64,000 nucleotides of DNA from Plotosus lineatus (taxonomy: Eukaryota > Chordata > Actinopteri > Siluriformes > Plotosidae). The stretch covers positions 19,592,782-19,656,781 of the forward strand of contig CM045745.1 of assembly GCA_024760905.1 (NCBI GenBank), read 5' to 3'. The stretch's first letter is position 1, and every line of letters begins with the position of its first letter. Below are positions 43,101 to 55,500 of this stretch, piece by piece. The notes beneath the pieces are model-generated. The model did not search any database. It saw only the letters and a program-made list of their open reading frames with translations, and was not told the DNA's origin. A program made the position numbers and the translations under genes.

Positions 43101-46100
43101 ACCACATCCATAAATCTTCCCTTTGGTCTTCCTCTCGGCCTTCTACCTGGTAGTTCCAACCTCAGCATCCTACTACCAATATACTCACTATCCCTCCTCT
43201 GTACATGTCCAAACCATCTCAATCTAGCCTCTCGGACTTTGTCTCCAAAACCGCTGACATGTGCTGTCCCTCTGATGTGCTCATTCCTGATCCTATCCCA
43301 TCCTCGTTACTCCCAAAGAGAACCTCAACATTTTCATCTCTGCTACCTCCAGCTCTGCCTCCTGTCTTTTCCCCAGGGCCACTGATGTCACTGTTGAAAG
43401 GTATGAGTCAAGACAAAGATACAAAAGAATAACCAAGGCATTATATACATCATTCCGTATTGCATAGCATGTCTGCCTCACAGCAAGAAGGTCCTGGGTT
43501 TGAGTCCCGAGCTCAGCAGGGCATTTCTGCGTAAAATTTGCATGTTCTCACTGTGATCCAATGGGAGTAGTAGTTTTTGGTAAATGAGTAAGAGTATTAA
43601 AGACACAATGGTACACTGAGAAGACAGTCATTAACAGTGCAGAAAAAAAATGGCACAAGACAAAGAACTGGGTGTCTTTCCAAAATTGATAAAAAAAAAA
43701 AAAAAGACAGGTGAAGTGAACAGAATTGATGCTCTGATTACACTAGCACCTGCCAAGAACTGGGATGTTTTAGGCAGAAAGTGAACGATCAGTTCTTGAA
43801 GCTGATGTATTGGAAGCATTAAAAAATGAACACGTGTAAGGAGTACATTTGATTGACAAAAAGTACGTCTGAGTCACTTTAAGAAACGCCAAAACTCAAC
43901 GATGACAGATCTTGTCAGCTGTACCTACCACCGGTGGACCAAGGAAGAACAACCAGTAAAGAGTGACGAGCGACAAGCTGAGTGGCACGTGAATCACCTT
44001 GTGAGAGAAGCAAATCGCTTCACTGCTTATATCTTGTTTCCTAGGTAACGCCCTCGGATTTTTCTAGATGAAAAACCTTTCCATGTAAAATTGTGAATAG
44101 CTTTGGTCTTGATCCCTGTCCTAGCAGTGTTGTGAGAGCTTTTACCATTATCTTATATTATCTCATATGATCATCATATAACTTATTAACATTAAAACTA
44201 AGGCATCAAGAACAATTATAAGCATATTCAGGGATCCCTCACTTTCCGCGGTTAATTGAGATCCCCCTGCAACCACCGAATTCCACGAAGTATGATCAAC
44301 CCCCCACCCCCACCTGACATATACGTACATGTATGTGTGTATATAATATCAATAAATACATATTCAATGCTATAAATATTTATAATAACAATTAAACATT
44401 AAAAAATAACACATAAGATGTAAATAAAATATAAATACACACATAGATGCGCATGCACGCGCTCCGATGCACACCTCTCATCAAAATTTAAGTTGTTTTT
44501 ATGGGAGGTTTTGGGTTGTTTTTTTGTTTGTTTAGGGTTTTTTTTTTACATAATTGGCCTTGTCTTGCAGCATTTTCCTTAACTTTTTCCCCCTATTCTT
44601 CCTTAATTTACTTATTTTTAAATTGGATGAATATAAAAAAAAAAAGAGGTGCACTGAAGCTGCATGAATGGAAGTGCAAAGTAGCGAGGGATTCCTGAAC
44701 ACTCATCGGCAATGCTGACAGTTTCAAAAACATGGACCCAAGCATCATGTTTCCACTGATTATCATTGTAAAATGTGTGCAGTCATAATGCACAGGACAT
44801 TTAGACATGGCAATAATAAGTCACTTTTCTGTGATGTTGGGGGCAGAAAAATTAGACTCGTGTTCATCACTTTCCTCCTGAAAGGTTTAGCAAACTAATT
44901 TTTTTTTTTGGTAGCATGTGCCAATTCAAAGTATTTTTAAGCTCTCGACTGGTTATTGTTTGAATTGCTTGAGTGAAAGTTCAGCTCAGATAAAATTTCT
45001 CCTCTTTCGCTCACTCATTTCACTGCTGATTGTTTACTTTACATGGTTGCTTGTTGATCGTCGCTTCCTGCACTAATGCAGTGTCAGAACCCCTTATTAT
45101 TGCAGCTTGCTGGTGTTTAGTTTAGTGCTGATCAAAGTGTATATTTACACTGCCTGGCCAAAAAAAAGTCTCACAGACACAAATATATGTTGTTCCGTTT
45201 TTGTTCTTGCTTACAACACATAATCATCATGGCATGTTTCACAAATGTTTTTTTTTTTTCATTAAATGTTAATTTATCGTGGTGGAGGGGTTTGCGTGAC
45301 CTAATGATCCTAGGAGCTATGTTGTCGGGGGCAAATGCCCCTGGTAGGGTCACCCAAGGCAAACAGGTCCGGGGTGAAGGTCCAGACGAAGTGCGATTCA
45401 AAAAACCCCTATGACACATGAGAGAGCACAGGAAGCAGTCTCCCTTGCCCGGACGCGGGTCACCGGGGTTCCCTCCTGGAGCCAGGCCCAGGGGAGGGGC
45501 TTGAAGGCGAGTGCCTGGTGGTCGGGCTTATGCCCATGGAGCCTGGCCGAGCCTAGGCCGGAGACATGGGTCTGCCCTCCCATGGACCCACCACCCATGG
45601 GAGGAGTTTTAGGGGTCGGGTGCAGTGTGAGTTGGGTGGCAGCCAAAGGCATGGGTTCTGTCGGACCGATCCTCGACTACTTACTCTGATCCTCGGGACA
45701 TGGAATGTCACCTCTCTGGCGGGAAAGGAGCCTGATTTGGTGCGTGAGGTGGAGAGATACCGACTAGACATAGTCGGGCTCACCTCAACGCATAGCTTGG
45801 GCTCTGGAACCATCCATCTCGAAAGAGGCTGGACCTTCTTCTATTCTGGAGTTGCTCATGGGGAGAAGCGGCGAGCCGGTGTGCGTATTCTTGTTGCCCC
45901 CCGTCTCGGTGCCCAAATGTTGGGGTTCTCCCCGGTTGACGAAAGGGTAGCTTCCCTCCGTCTTCGGGTGGGGGGGGGACGGGTCCTGACTGTTATTTGT
46001 GCTTATGCACCAAATGACAGTTCAGAGTACCCACCCTTTTTGGAGTCTTTGGGGGTGTTGGAGAACGCTCCTCGGGAGACTCGCTCGTTGTCTTGGGAGA

Positions 46101-49100
46101 CTTCAACGCCCATGTGGGCAACGATAGTGTGACCTGGAAGGGTGTGATCGGTAGGTACGGCCTCTCCAGTCTGAATCCGAATGGTGTTTCGTTGTTGGAC
46201 TTCTGTGCTCGTCATAGTTTGTCTATCACGAACACCTTGTTCGAACATAAGGGTGTCCATAAGTGCACTTGGCACCTGGACACCCTAGGTCGCAGTTCGA
46301 TGATTGACTTTGTAGTCGTGTCATCGGACTTGCGACCATATGTTCTGGACACTCAGGTGAAGAGAGGAGCTGAGCTGTCTACCGATCACTACCTGGTGGT
46401 GAGTTGGCTTCGGTGGTGTGGGAGATTGCCTTCCAGACCTGGCAGGCCCAAGCGTGTAATTAGGGTCTGCTGGGAACGTTTGACGGAGTCCCCTGTCCGA
46501 GAGGCCTTTAAGTCCAACCTCCGGCAGAGCTACAACCACGTTCCGGAAGAGGCGGGGGACATGGAATCTGAATGGGCCATGTTTCGTGCCTCCATTGCTG
46601 AGGCGGCAGCCCATAGCTGTGGCCGTAAGGTCGTCGGTGCTTGTCGTGGCGGTAATCTTTGAACCCGGTGGTGGACACCTGCGGTGAAGGGGGCCGTCCA
46701 GCTGAAGAAGGAGGCCTATCAGGTTTTGTTAGCCTGTGGGACTCCTGAGGCAGCAAACGGGTACCGGTAGGCCAAACGTGCTGCAGCCGAGGATGTCGCA
46801 GATGCAAAATCTCGGGCGTGGGAGGAGTTCGGTGAGGGCCTGGAGAGTGATTATCGGTTGGCCTCAAAAAGGTTCTGGGCCACCATCCGACGCCTCAGGA
46901 GGGGGAAGCAGTTCTTCACAAACACTGTTTACAGTGGAGGTGGGGAGCTGCTTACCTTGACTGGGGATGTTGTCGAGAGGTGGAGGGAATACTTTGAGGA
47001 CCTCCTCAATCCCACCAACACGCCCTCCGTGGAGGAGGAAGACCCTGGGGGTTCGGGTGAGGGTCCGCCCATCACTGGAGTGGAGGTCACTGAGGTTGTC
47101 AAAAAGCTCCTCGGTGGTCAAGCTCCGGGGTTGAACGAGATCCGCCCGGAATATCTCAGGGCTCTGGATGTTGTAGGACTGTCTTGGTTGACACGTCTCT
47201 GCAACATCGCATGGTCATCAGGGGCTGTACCTCTGGATTGGCAAACTGGGGTGGTGGTCCCAATTTTTAAGAAGGGGGACCGGAGGGTGTGTTCCAATTA
47301 TCGGGGAATTACACTCCTCAGCCTACCTGGGAAAGTCTATGCAGGGGTACTAGAGAGGAGGATCCGACCGATAGTCGAACCTCGGATTCAGGAGGAACAA
47401 TGTGGTTTTCGTCCTGGCCGCAGCACTCTTGACCAACTCTATACGCTCCACAGGATTCTGGAGGGAGGCGTGGGAGTTTGCCCAATCTGTCCACATGTGC
47501 TTTGTGGATTTGGAGAAGGCTTTCGACCGTGTCCCTCGAACGATCTTGTGGGGCGTGCTCCGAGAGTACGGCGTTCCGGATCCTTTGCTACGAGCTATTC
47601 GGTCGCTGTATCACCGGAGCCAGAGTTTGGTCCGTATTGGTAACAGCAGGTTGGATTCATTTCCAGTGGGAGTTGGAGTCCGCCAAGCCTGTCCTTTGTC
47701 ACCGATTCTGTTCATAATTTTTATGGACAGAATTTCTAGGCGCAGTCGAGGCAATGAGGGGTTCTGGTTTGGTGGCCATCGGATATCGTCTCTGCTTTTT
47801 GCGGATGATGTTGTCCTTTTGGCTTCATCAAGTCGGGTCCTCCAGCTCTCATTGGAGCAATTCACAGCTGAGTGCGAAGCAGCCGGGATGAAGATCAGTA
47901 CCTCCAAGTCCAAGGTCATGGTTCTCAGTTGGACAATGGTGGAATGCACCCTCCGGGTCAGGAATGAGGTCCTGCCCCAAGTGGAGGAGTTTAAGTATCT
48001 TGGGGTCTTGTTTACGAGTGAGGGAAGGATGGAGCAAGAGCTCGACAGACGGATCGCTGCTGCCTCTGCTGTTAAGCGGTGCCTGTACCGGTTCGTCGTG
48101 GTGAAGGAGCTGAGCCGCAAGGCAAAGCTCTCAATTTACCAGTCGATCTACGTTCCAACCCTCACCTATGGTCACGAGCTTGGGGTAATGACCAAAAGAA
48201 CAAGATCACGGATACAAGCGGCTGAAATGAGCTTCCTTCGCCGGGTGGCGGGGTTCTCCCTTAGAGATAAGGCGAGAAGCTCCACCATCTGGGGAGAGCT
48301 CGGAGTAGATCCGCTGCTCCTCCGCATTGAGAGGGGCCAGTTGAGGTGGCTCGGGCATCTGGTTAGAATGCCCCCCGGACGCCTCCCTGGTGTGGTGTTT
48401 CGGGCATGTCCAACTGGGAAGAGACCCCGGGGTCGACCTAGAACACGCTGGAGGGACTATGTCTCTCGGCTTGTCTGGGACCGCCTCGGTGCCCCCCCGG
48501 GAGAGTCGGAGGAAGTGGCTCGGGAGAGGGACGTCTGGACCTCTTTGCTTAGGTTGCTGCCCCCTCGACCCGATCCTGGACTAAGCGGAAGATGATGATG
48601 ATGATGATTAAATGTTAATTTCTCGCCAATACCTTGAATTGATGAGGAAAAAACTGAAGCCCGCCATAAAGTCTTTTCCAGCACAAAAACTCTCAATAAG
48701 GTTAAGGTTGAAAATGATTCCTCATGCACTCGGAACAACTCTTTCATATTTGAGTCCCGACGTTATATCCACCAGGGCAGAAAAAGTCCACTGATGTGAT
48801 AACCTGCTCATTCAGTATGTTCAGGTCATCAGGTGCTTTATTTTATTGACACATTAATGTTGCTGAGCCTTGACCCGACCAAATGGAGCAACAATGCCAT
48901 GGAGAGATTACATGCTGTGATCAAAGCTAAATACTCTCCAACATATTAGTGTGTGACTTTTTTCACTGGGCAGTGTACACATACATACACACATAGTATT
49001 TTGCTTGAATACCAATTGAAATTGAGAAGAACAACAAGAAGAAGAGACAGTGGTTACAGAAAAACCTTGGAGTATTTCCAGTGTAAAGATAATTGTTTTC

Positions 49101-52100
49101 GAAAGATGGCTAAAAGAATACAGGGATCCTAGCGAGGTTTAGAAAATATAGAGGAAACGGGTTCAGAAATAGAGGAAATAAAAGCTGGGAGTCAAAGGGG
49201 CCGCAGGGCCCCTGAAGCTGAAAAAAATTCTGCTAAATAGGCGAGTAAAAATAGCAGAATTCCGCTAAATAGCGGCGATCTGGGATCCCTGAGAATAATA
49301 AAAGGACCCACTGTTCTTGTCGTTGTTTTCCAGCATTTTCTACAGAAATAAAAATAGCTGAGCTCATTGTTCTTGCCAGCATTAACTTTTCTCCACTAAG
49401 CATTGCTCCTGTCCCTCCTTCTCACAGCAAAATACTGTTTTCACTGAGATATCATGAAAACTGTCCTCTGATCTTAAAATCGCATTAAGTCAGCCACAGC
49501 TACTTGTTTAAGGCGGCATGACATGGAACATATTCTCTAAAATAGAGTAGAGAGTGAAAGATGCAATTAGTCTGACTTGCATGCATGAGGGACTAATCCA
49601 CGCTCCAAATATGAAAGTAGATTTTTCATAAATTTTCTCAAGCAGGCACTGAAATCTAAAACGCTCTTATTTACATGTGGGATCAAGCCAGGAATCATTT
49701 ACAGCATCAACAGGTTCACTTAATATGGCATGGTTTTTAGAAATTCATCATCATTTATAACCAGAGATCACTTTAATTTTTTCATTAGTATCACAAAATT
49801 GCAGTCGTTTGTGGGCGGGGGTTGAAAAAAAAAAATACTTAAAAAAAAAAAAAAAAAAAAAGGCAGGTTTTGCAAATGATAGTGTGGTTTCCTGTGGTTC
49901 CACTGAGTCATCAGACCAAACCAATATTCATTTACTTAAAATGTCTTTATCATAATGTCATATTTGGTTTTCTCAACAGGGAATTAATGATGTTATATGA
50001 TAGTCAAGACTGGATTGGATGAGGGATATTAAAGCCATTTTGATTGATGAAGACAAAAACAGTGGGTCCATTCAGAGTATTTGTTTATATAAAACCTTGG
50101 GCTGCTTTGTCTGAAAAGGGGGGAAAAGGCTTAGAAAGCTTTAGCTGACCTAACAAGAGATGGGATTAGTGTTTAAGCTGCCAAAAAGGACAAACACATA
50201 ACAGATAGGTGGAGATTAATTCTCACATCTTTCAATAACACCCCAGACTCTTCAGTTTTAACGATTCAGTGGAGTTAACTGCTGAAAGGCATGAAGCCTG
50301 TAAGTTTACTCCATATTTAAGTTACTTTAAAATAATAGAAGCTAGAATTTTTTTTTTTTTTTTTTTTTTGCAGACACTCAGAAGTACAGTGAGGCGGGCA
50401 GTGGTGGCCTGATGGTAAAAGGTGCTGAATCGCTGATCCTCGGGTTGGGGGTTTGAGTCCCACTCTCCACAAGGTTGTCGCTGCCCCCCACCCCACATCC
50501 CCCACCCCACCCCCAATGCAGCTAACTGGGTTATCAAAGGCCACCCATGTATCTCACTGTCTATGGTGAGAGGGTCATGTAAAAGAACCATTGCTGACCT
50601 TCGTCAAGAGTAGCTGCATAGCTGTCAGCATGTTTCTGTCCCTTCCTAAAGGGTTGTGTCAGGAAGGGCATCCGATGTGAAAACCTATGCCAAATCGAAT
50701 ATCATTAATATGACTTCCATGAAGATGGAGGAAGATGATTCGCTGTGGCGACCCCTGAAAAGGGAACAGCCAAAAGGAAAAGAAGAAAGAATATGGAGCC
50801 TAGTGAAGCAGGAGAAGTGGGGCTAAGGTCTGATAGTAACCAAATCTGAACTGTCCTCATTCCCCAACATGGTCAGGAGCACACTGAGCATTCTTCACAA
50901 ATAACTGCTCTGTGTTCGCCACACAGACGACCTTGCGAAGACATCATAGTATTCCACGAAACCAAAACATTTCAGTTCTAAAAATCATCCTGTGGTGGGT
51001 TGAGAATTTCAGATCAACAGGCTTGGCTTTTGAAAAGAAAATAACCTGGTTGACCTAGAGGCGGGTATACACCTGGGACTGTTGAGGCATTGAGGCAATC
51101 TGTTGTGTAGTCTTCTTAGACATTGTGCACGGAAGCCGCTTTAGCTGTAGGGACTTCCTGTGAAACTGCAAAGAAAATCTTCCACAAAAGACCTCCTTTT
51201 CCATCCATATAAAAACTGGACTGAATAAAGTTTCATCTAATTATTCATTCGTTTTCTGAACCAATTAATCCTAATTCAGGTCATGAGGAGGCTGGTGCAA
51301 ATCTCTTCTGACTCTGAGTGAGGGCAGAGTACACACTGGACAGTCTGCCAGACCATTGATGGTCAGAAATATGCTGATGGCAACCCAATGGTTCTTTTAC
51401 ACGTCTCTCACCACAGATACTGAGGGACATGGTTGGCCTTTGATAACCCAATTAGCTGCACTGGGGGTCATCTCATAATCTTTAACAATTTCCTTTTTAT
51501 TTACATTCAAAATGTGGGAGGTTGACTTGAGTCACCCATCATCATCATCATCATCATCCTACACTTAATCCGGGGTTGGGTCATGGGGCAGCAGCCTAAG
51601 CAATGAGGTCCAGACATCGCTCTCCCCAGCCACTTTCTCCAGTACTACTGGGGGTCACCCATTATATACTAAAACAAGTATTAGTTTGATGGATGTCCCC
51701 CACATTCTGTCTTAGAGACTATTCACTGCTCAGTTCACTTTTTACAAATAATTAAAGTAATAATGACATCACTCCAGTCCATGGTCAGTTTAGTTTCCTG
51801 TAGGTTAGGTGTAATTCATCCTTTACTTGCCTCTCCTTAAAAATTGCAAATAAAAATATCAAAAAGTTAATACATCTAATATTAATTATGAGGTTATTAT
51901 TAAAAATAAAAAATTGAGGCTTATTTGGAGATGCTTTTAACAATTCAAGTATCTTGCTCTGTTAGATTTTTTTTACATTTCTATGAGTTCATTCTGTTCA
52001 TCTATTTGTAAATAATTCCAATGAAGACACTGATGAGCAACTTAATATTCTCAATAGTCTTGCATTTGTTTAGGAATGAGCTCATAATACAGCATTTACT

Positions 52101-52510
52101 CAAGATGTTGGCACTTACTACCATATCAGTTTTACAGCAAGTTTGACATAATAAAATAATATGATGCCATTAAGAGCTAGTGTTAGGAAAGGCTATGTTT
52201 ACTAACTGACCCTTTGATGCAAAGGTTTAAGGAGACCGCTGAGAAGCCCTTTATGTCCAGTTTCATGACCATGTCCACATGTACCACCTTTAATTGGCAG
52301 GTCGTCTGTGTGATAGAAGACGTGGTGGAAAATCTCCTGCCCTTCTACTGGCTCCAAGTAATAAGTGTTGCTGGAGTTCAGTACAATGAGACCCCTGGAA
52401 AAGAAAATAGAAACAGGATGTCAAAGAGCTATGTACGTGGGGAAAAAAAACAAAAAAACAGACAACAGTCTTTTACAGTAGTTATCATTGAAGATGATTT
52501 ATATCAAGTC

Positions 52511-52547
<37 letters not shown>

Positions 52548-55500
52548 GAACACGAGCAGAGTGTTCCTAAAGGCTCAAATTGTTCTGATTTTTTTTTTTT
52601 TGCCTTCATACTAAATAACAGTTATTAAAAGTACAGTAGCAAGCAGCCTTGGTGGAATTTCTGTAATTGCTGGTGGTGGTACTCAATTTGGTGTTTAATT
52701 GTGGCTGTGTCTGACACAATGCCCCCCCACAGCAAACACACATTGAAATGCAGACGCTCCCCAACTTACGTTTTAGTTTGATTCCGGACGGCCGAACGTA
52801 AGGTGAAAAAAAAAAAAACGTAAGATGTTACTGTATGTTCCAGTGACGTATGACGTTCATACTGTACTATACATCCATAAATACCATTACCGTATCTCAT
52901 AAAACACCCCAATTCAATTATTATAAACATAACATTGTAAAATAATATCAAATATATGAAATTGTATCAACAATAATTTCAAATAAATTAAATTCAAGCA
53001 AAATAATTTCAAATAGATAAATTTTAATCAAATTCACTCATCAAATATCAAATCCAGTATCAAATATAATCTTTAACATGCTCTGTGATGCGATCTTTCT
53101 GCTTGTAAATCGTTTGGATGGTCGACGGAGCCATTTGGAAGAAACGTGCAACATTCACGTGTTTTTCGCCAACATCAATTTTCTTGATAATAGCTATCTT
53201 CGTTGCTAACGAGATGGCTTGCCGCTTTTTTGATTACCACTATCACTAGTAGGCTTACGCTTCTGACCAACCATATTTGCTTAGGATTACAAAAGTCCGC
53301 AAAACAGTGGAAACACAAAGATCACAGAGACGACGTCTTAACACAAGGTTAACATGCAGTGAACATTGTTTGTAAACAATGGACGCAGCATCATTACGTC
53401 ATTGCGTCATTCCATCAGCGTACTACGTAGGTACGTCTCGTACTACAGAGAGCACGCTAAACTCAAAATTTGACTTTTTTTTAAACGCAAGATTGAAAAA
53501 TAAGTAAAACGATTGAACAGAAGTCGGGGAGCGTCTGTACGGGGAGTGTGAAGAGTGAGTCTGGCGTCAGTATGACTGCTTGATTGTCAGTGAAATGGAC
53601 TGTACTGTAAAGATTGCAGGTCTTTTTTTAATCATTGAAAAAGCCACTCTTAAACCTACTGCTCATGTAACAGCAACAGGCCCCATTTGTCACACTGGAT
53701 GCAAACAAATTTAAATTGTTTATAGAAGCATTTAAACAGGAAATCTGAAGTTCACTAAAATCCTGTCAGTATATTGTAGGGATGCTACGAGAGCTATACA
53801 GTGCGTGCAACTTGCAATCATATATTTAGCATACACTTTTCTGGTTTTAACAGCTTATATGTTTCAACTGCAGACACTACTACTATAGTGAAACTGGAGT
53901 GGCAAAGTAGTTAGCAAGTCCGCCTTACAGCAAGAAGGTCCTGGGTTCAAGTTTTGGACTCGGCTTTTATGGGTTTTCTCCATGATTCCTCCCACAGTCC
54001 AAAGATATGCTGTTTCAAACTGCAACAGGCGTGAGTGTGAATGGTTGTGTGTTGGCCTTCAGAAGAACTGGTGAGTTGTATCCTGCCTTTGCCTAGAGAC
54101 AGCTATGATAGACTCCTGCCTCCACATGACACTTGTAGAATTAGGCAGTTTGAGAAATGAATGAATGTAATTAGACTTTCATTATTATTAGGCTACTGCT
54201 GGGTTAAGTAAGGTCTGGCTATTGGAGATACTGGTATTATTTTTTGGAGGACAGAAGTTGGCATGAAAACATCTCGTATTGGTGTGTGAGAACCCAAATA
54301 GGTTTCCAGCCAAAAGAGTTTACAATGTAGATACCCTTACTGACAGAAAATGTACCTGGTGTTATTATCTACTAGATATTATCCGTCATTGGTTGATAAA
54401 TACTTTCTAAATTTTTCAGAATTAGTATAGGTCTGAATAAGAATAATTTCCACTTCTCATCATGAGAATATGGTCTTCATGGAGGTGTCCTTTCATGCCC
54501 TCAAGTCGCTTTAAGCTTTTCCTGTAACACAGTTTGTGTAGTTGTCACTGAATGCAACTGAGCTACAGCTTGCATTTCATGTTTGATTGGCATTCATCAA
54601 TTTATGCCTGGGAACAAAGAAAACTTGTTCTGAAAAGTTTTAGAAACGGAAACATTTTACACACGGCATTAATTAAAGAAAACAGAAAAAGTATCATGCT
54701 CCTGAGTGGTGCATTGATATCAACCTGGAAATCAAGAGTTTGAATTAAGGTGAATCCGTGATGCACACAACCATCTGCAGCCGGGAGTCCATGGGTGCTC
54801 TCATGAGAGGGAGGGATTGGCATACACTCAGGTCCCTGGCACTCAAAACGATCATGAGCCAATCATAGGCATCTATGGGCTCATGCATAAGGAGGTGAAT
54901 AGCAAGTTCCCTCCGAGTGTGGTAAGCTGCTCATAAATATGCATGAGCAGCAGCTTAAAAAAAATGTAAGTGGCAACTTTCATGTGTGACGAAGGGGGCA
55001 CATACTTACTTACACCCCGCCCGAAGAGATATTCACTGATGAGACTAAGCTACAGCTTAAAAATTAGGGGTGAAAATTGGAGTGAAAAATATGATAATGG
55101 TGCCAAATGATTTGACATGAGAACAAAGTTTTCTATTAGTTTTTCCCATTTAAAAAAATATTTATTCATTAATTCATTCAATCATTTTTCTCAGTCGTGC
55201 AATGCTAATTAAGGTCGCGGGGAGACTGACATCTATCTCGGCTGGCACAGGGAGAAGGCAGGGTACCCCTGTACAGCTTGCCAGACTACTGCAGGACCAA
55301 CACACAAAAACATTCACACTCACATTGAGGGATGATCTGGATCAGTCAATTAGTCTACTGTGCAAGTTTTTGGACTGTGGGAGGATACCGAATTACAGTA
55401 CCTGGAGGAAACCACACACACACACACACATACACACACACACACACAGTGAGAAAATATTGACTAGTATTCAATTAAATAGTATTTATTTAGATCTTTT

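Larger units (their letters stand above)
45148..48975. mobile_element. Tc1-like non-autonomous element split by a Rex3 insertion
   Basis: Ends CACTGCCTGGCCAAAAAAAA and TTTTTTCACTGGGCAGTG, with TA flanks (45146-45147, 48976-48977). Removing Rex3 leaves about 480 bp, close to the 463-bp relative at 31574-32036. Confidence 0.75.
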
